Origin: Bacteroidota bacterium
GTDB taxonomy: Bacteria > Bacteroidota > Bacteroidia > Bacteroidales > F082
DNA length: 64,000 nucleotides
Assembly: GCA_016715945.1 (NCBI GenBank)
Contig: JADJXJ010000003.1
Location: forward strand, 62,001 to 126,000
Direction: 5' to 3'
The notes under the pieces were generated by a model. That model ran no database searches and had not been told where the DNA came from. It saw only the letters and a program-made list of their open reading frames with translations. Below, piece after piece: positions 62,203 to 64,000 of the stretch (positions within the stretch are counted from its first letter, which is position 1; every line of letters begins with the position of its first letter). Made by a program: the position numbers and the translations under genes.

Positions 62203-62661
62203 TCAGCGCTGATCGTCGGCAAACCACTCGGCGTAGCTGGTGGCGGTTTCGCGAAGGCGCAAACTGTGAAGCTTCAGGTTGTCGGGCAGGCGGGCAGCTA
62301 TGCGGTTGGCAAAATCGATGACCATCAGCTCGCTGGTGGGCTGGTAATCGAGCAAAATAACTTTTTCGAAAGCACTGTCAAGATTGTGGGTGATGTGTTC
62401 GGGCATTTCGCGGTTGAGCACCAGTGCATGATCGAACTTATCCACGACTTCAGCTTTTACGATGCGCTTCAGGTCGCCAAAATCCATCACCATGCCAAGC
62501 TTCACATGGCCGGAGGTTTCGATGGGCTCACCTATCACTGTTACGCTCAATTCGTAGGAATGCCCGTGTACATTGCGGCACGGACCGTCGTAGCCCAGCA
62601 GGGCATGGGCCATCTCGAATTTAAACTCTTTGGTGATGCGAATTTTTGCTTTTGCAGTCAT
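62203..62661 (-). CDS. queD: 6-carboxy-5,6,7,8-tetrahydropterin synthase (QueD/PTPS family)
   Basis: A 152-residue protein. FKFEMAHALLGYDGPCRNVHGHSYELSV has the three zinc-binding His residues and the catalytic Cys. MVMDFGDLKRIVKAEVVDKFDHALVLN holds the third motif and catalytic His, and RLRETATSYAEWF the substrate Glu region. It makes carboxytetrahydropterin for queuosine, or a pterin in the PTPS role. It starts 10 bases after the endonuclease stop, so it is co-transcribed with that gene; other queuosine genes are not in the window. Confidence 0.9.
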   Translation of the reverse strand: MTAKAKIRITKEFKFEMAHALLGYDGPCRNVHGHSYELSVTVIGEPIETSGHVKLGMVMDFGDLKRIVKAEVVDKFDHALVLNREMPEHITHNLDSAFEKVILLDYQPTSELMVIDFANRIAARLPDNLKLHSLRLRETATSYAEWFADDQR

Positions 62662-62671
62662 TGGAGTATAA

Positions 62672-63754
62672 TCAGGGTTTTACTAACAGTTTTCCGGTAC
62701 CGGTCATTTGCCCTGCCTGGTTGAGGCGAAGCAGATAGAAACCATATGGCAGCATGTGGAGGTTGATGGGTGCACTGCCAGCTTCGATGAGGAGGTTCTG
62801 GCGCGAAATCAACCTGCCGCGGGAGTCGAGCAGTTCAACTTGCACAGGGCCTTCGGTGCAGCCGGTGCAATGCACAATGGTGAAATCCGAAGCCGGGTTG
62901 GGCCAGGTGCTGACCGACAGCCTCTGGTCGATCATTTCATATTGGCCGGCAGCCGGATCCCAAATGAGGGCTGCAAATTCCGGCCGGTCGATAAAGGGGT
63001 TGCGGTTTTGCTGAAGGGCATACACTGCGTTGTTGCGGTCGGTTTCTTTCTGGCTAACCGGGTCTTGCTGATGCCAGCGCAGCAAAAGGTTCACAGCCCA
63101 TGGCCTGATTTCGGCGCCCTGAGTCATCTCGCTGCCTGCCCAGCCTGCATCCTGTCCCGTGTAGCGCACCGACATGTAAAAAAATCCCCGGGCAAAATCG
63201 CCTTTGTAAGCATCAATAGGCTCGAACACCGTGCCGGTGTAGCCTGGTGTGATCGAGGGACCCAGCTTCGAGCCGTTGGTCGAAGTCCAGACCGGGTTGT
63301 TCACCTCACCGTAAGGGAAATTGGCCCTGCGGTTATTCACATAGCCGTCGGTTGGCACAATGTGGAAAAGGTCGGTGTACATGGGCAACTGGCTGTTGAA
63401 CCAGCTGGCCGGCCAGGAGTGTTCCCGGTTATAGCATTGACCTTCAGCATTATAATTGCCGCATTGGTTAACAAAAAAGGTGTATTCATAAGCCGGTGTC
63501 CCGCCAGGAACATCAGAATACATGTCCCAGACCTTGTCGTTTGGCTTGCGGTCGGTTTGATAGAATGCCTGCCATAATGCGCTGTATGTGAGCGCCTGAT
63601 GGTTTTTTATGATGTGGTGCAGGGCTGTTTTCAGTGCTTGTCCGCTCAGGCCTTCGGCAGCGTCGTAATAACCTGCCGGAGGTTGCGCCGCAACGGGCCA
63701 TCTGAGGATAAGCAAAGAAACAACAAGGACGAATGCTGAGTATAATCGTTTCAT
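62672..63754 (-). CDS. Secreted endonuclease I-family nuclease with T9SS type A sorting domain
   Basis: About 360 residues from the ATG at 63754 (MKRLYSAFVLVVSLLILRWPVAAQ, signal peptide); a TTG three codons upstream is the other option. The catalytic core has YNREHSWPASWF (the His of the beta-beta-alpha metal nuclease fold) followed by TDLFHIVPTDGYVNNRRANFPYG. The C-terminal 80 residues (LSVSTWPNPASDFTIVHC to GKLLVKP) form a type A T9SS sorting domain. It would digest DNA outside the cell or on its surface. It overlaps the upstream membrane-protein gene by ATGA and is followed by queD. Confidence 0.92.
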   Translation of the reverse strand: MKRLYSAFVLVVSLLILRWPVAAQPPAGYYDAAEGLSGQALKTALHHIIKNHQALTYSALWQAFYQTDRKPNDKVWDMYSDVPGGTPAYEYTFFVNQCGNYNAEGQCYNREHSWPASWFNSQLPMYTDLFHIVPTDGYVNNRRANFPYGEVNNPVWTSTNGSKLGPSITPGYTGTVFEPIDAYKGDFARGFFYMSVRYTGQDAGWAGSEMTQGAEIRPWAVNLLLRWHQQDPVSQKETDRNNAVYALQQNRNPFIDRPEFAALIWDPAAGQYEMIDQRLSVSTWPNPASDFTIVHCTGCTEGPVQVELLDSRGRLISRQNLLIEAGSAPINLHMLPYGFYLLRLNQAGQMTGTGKLLVKP

Positions 63755-64000
63755 GATGCCCAAAGGTTGGTGAGCAAGTAGAGAAATGCGATGATGAAAA
63801 GCACCCCTGCCGAAAAGAACTGCAACAAGCTCGAAAGCAGGATGTTCGTGCGCGAGATGTTCATGCTGATGCCTGCTATCGACCAGGCAAAGCCGGCGGC
63901 AACAAGCAAAGCGGGCAGCAGGGCGCCGTATGGCATGAAATGGTAACCTGTCATGCCCACTATGAAGGTGTTGATGCCAGCCGAAACGGCCATGATGACG
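63751..64000 (-). CDS. Integral membrane protein, partial (5' end at or beyond window edge)
   Basis: At least 80 residues reading leftwards from the edge; an ATG is at 63993, but the frame is open to base 64000, so the true start may lie outside. It has three hydrophobic segments: LLPALLVAAGFAWSIAGI, LLSSLLQFFSAGVLFI and IIAFLYLLTNLWAS. The order and the short polar turns suggest a small polytopic membrane protein. I do not recognise a family. Its stop overlaps the nuclease start by ATGA, so it heads that operon. Confidence 0.65.
   Translation of the reverse strand, partial: VIMAVSAGINTFIVGMTGYHFMPYGALLPALLVAAGFAWSIAGISMNISRTNILLSSLLQFFSAGVLFIIAFLYLLTNLWAS

Overview
The window comes from a member of the Bacteroidota, probably class Bacteroidia. 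The evidence is: type IX secretion (T9SS) cargo with both type A and type B C-terminal sorting domains, PorP/SprF-like partner proteins, a fused beta-propeller/LytS-type sensor kinase, a two-subunit methylmalonyl-CoA mutase, an EF-G paralogue of the Bacteroides kind, and many start sites preceded by the Bacteroidota promoter boxes TTTG and TAnnTTTG. Species cannot be named from this sequence. Nothing indicates a plasmid, phage or CRISPR array.

Layout. 1-2.3 kb: the end of a family 2 glycosyltransferase, a small membrane/coiled-coil gene, then about 1 kb of non-coding mosaic repeats ending in a second, truncated copy of that small gene, then tRNA-Asn. 2.7-18.9 kb: a six-gene surface/secretion cluster. 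It holds two related cassettes, each a secreted deacetylase-like/Ig-like type B protein with a PorP partner, one fused and one split into two genes. They are followed by a 2656-residue adhesin with nested repeats. 18.9-22.2 kb: a PfkB-family sugar/nucleoside kinase and EF-G2. 22.3-27.4 kb (minus): a small triple-repeat secreted protein, a receiver-only response regulator, its sensor kinase, and mnmA. 27.5-29.2 kb: kbl and acpS. 29.4-35.2 kb (minus): methylmalonyl-CoA mutase subunits and an OstA/LptA-like protein. 35.3-43.8 kb (minus): a copper/heavy-metal locus with a membrane-fusion protein, an RND pump fused to its own outer-membrane channel, a copper-type TonB receptor and a small Cys-rich membrane protein. 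43.9-57.5 kb: a flavin oxidoreductase, then a fatty-acid degradation region (MarR regulator, FadN-, FadA- and FadE-like enzymes, thioesterase-like protein, FadD, FabK-like protein, second acyl-CoA dehydrogenase, EtfBA). 57.6-64 kb: pabC/pabB, exonuclease III, a ClC channel with CBS domains, QueD-like protein, a T9SS-secreted endonuclease I, and part of a membrane protein.

How the genes fit together. The beta-oxidation block supplies nearly every step from free fatty acid to acetyl-CoA, with ETF taking the electrons. The mutase interconverts methylmalonyl-CoA and succinyl-CoA, so it could handle propionyl units. The metal locus pairs outer-membrane metal uptake or sensing with tripartite efflux. 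The PorP/type B/adhesin cluster most likely builds a surface structure exported by T9SS. The most unusual items are the fused/split cassette pair, the five-domain super-repeat of the adhesin, the RND-channel fusion with a signal peptide at its junction, the mosaic repeat region with the truncated gene copy, and several likely leaderless mRNAs.
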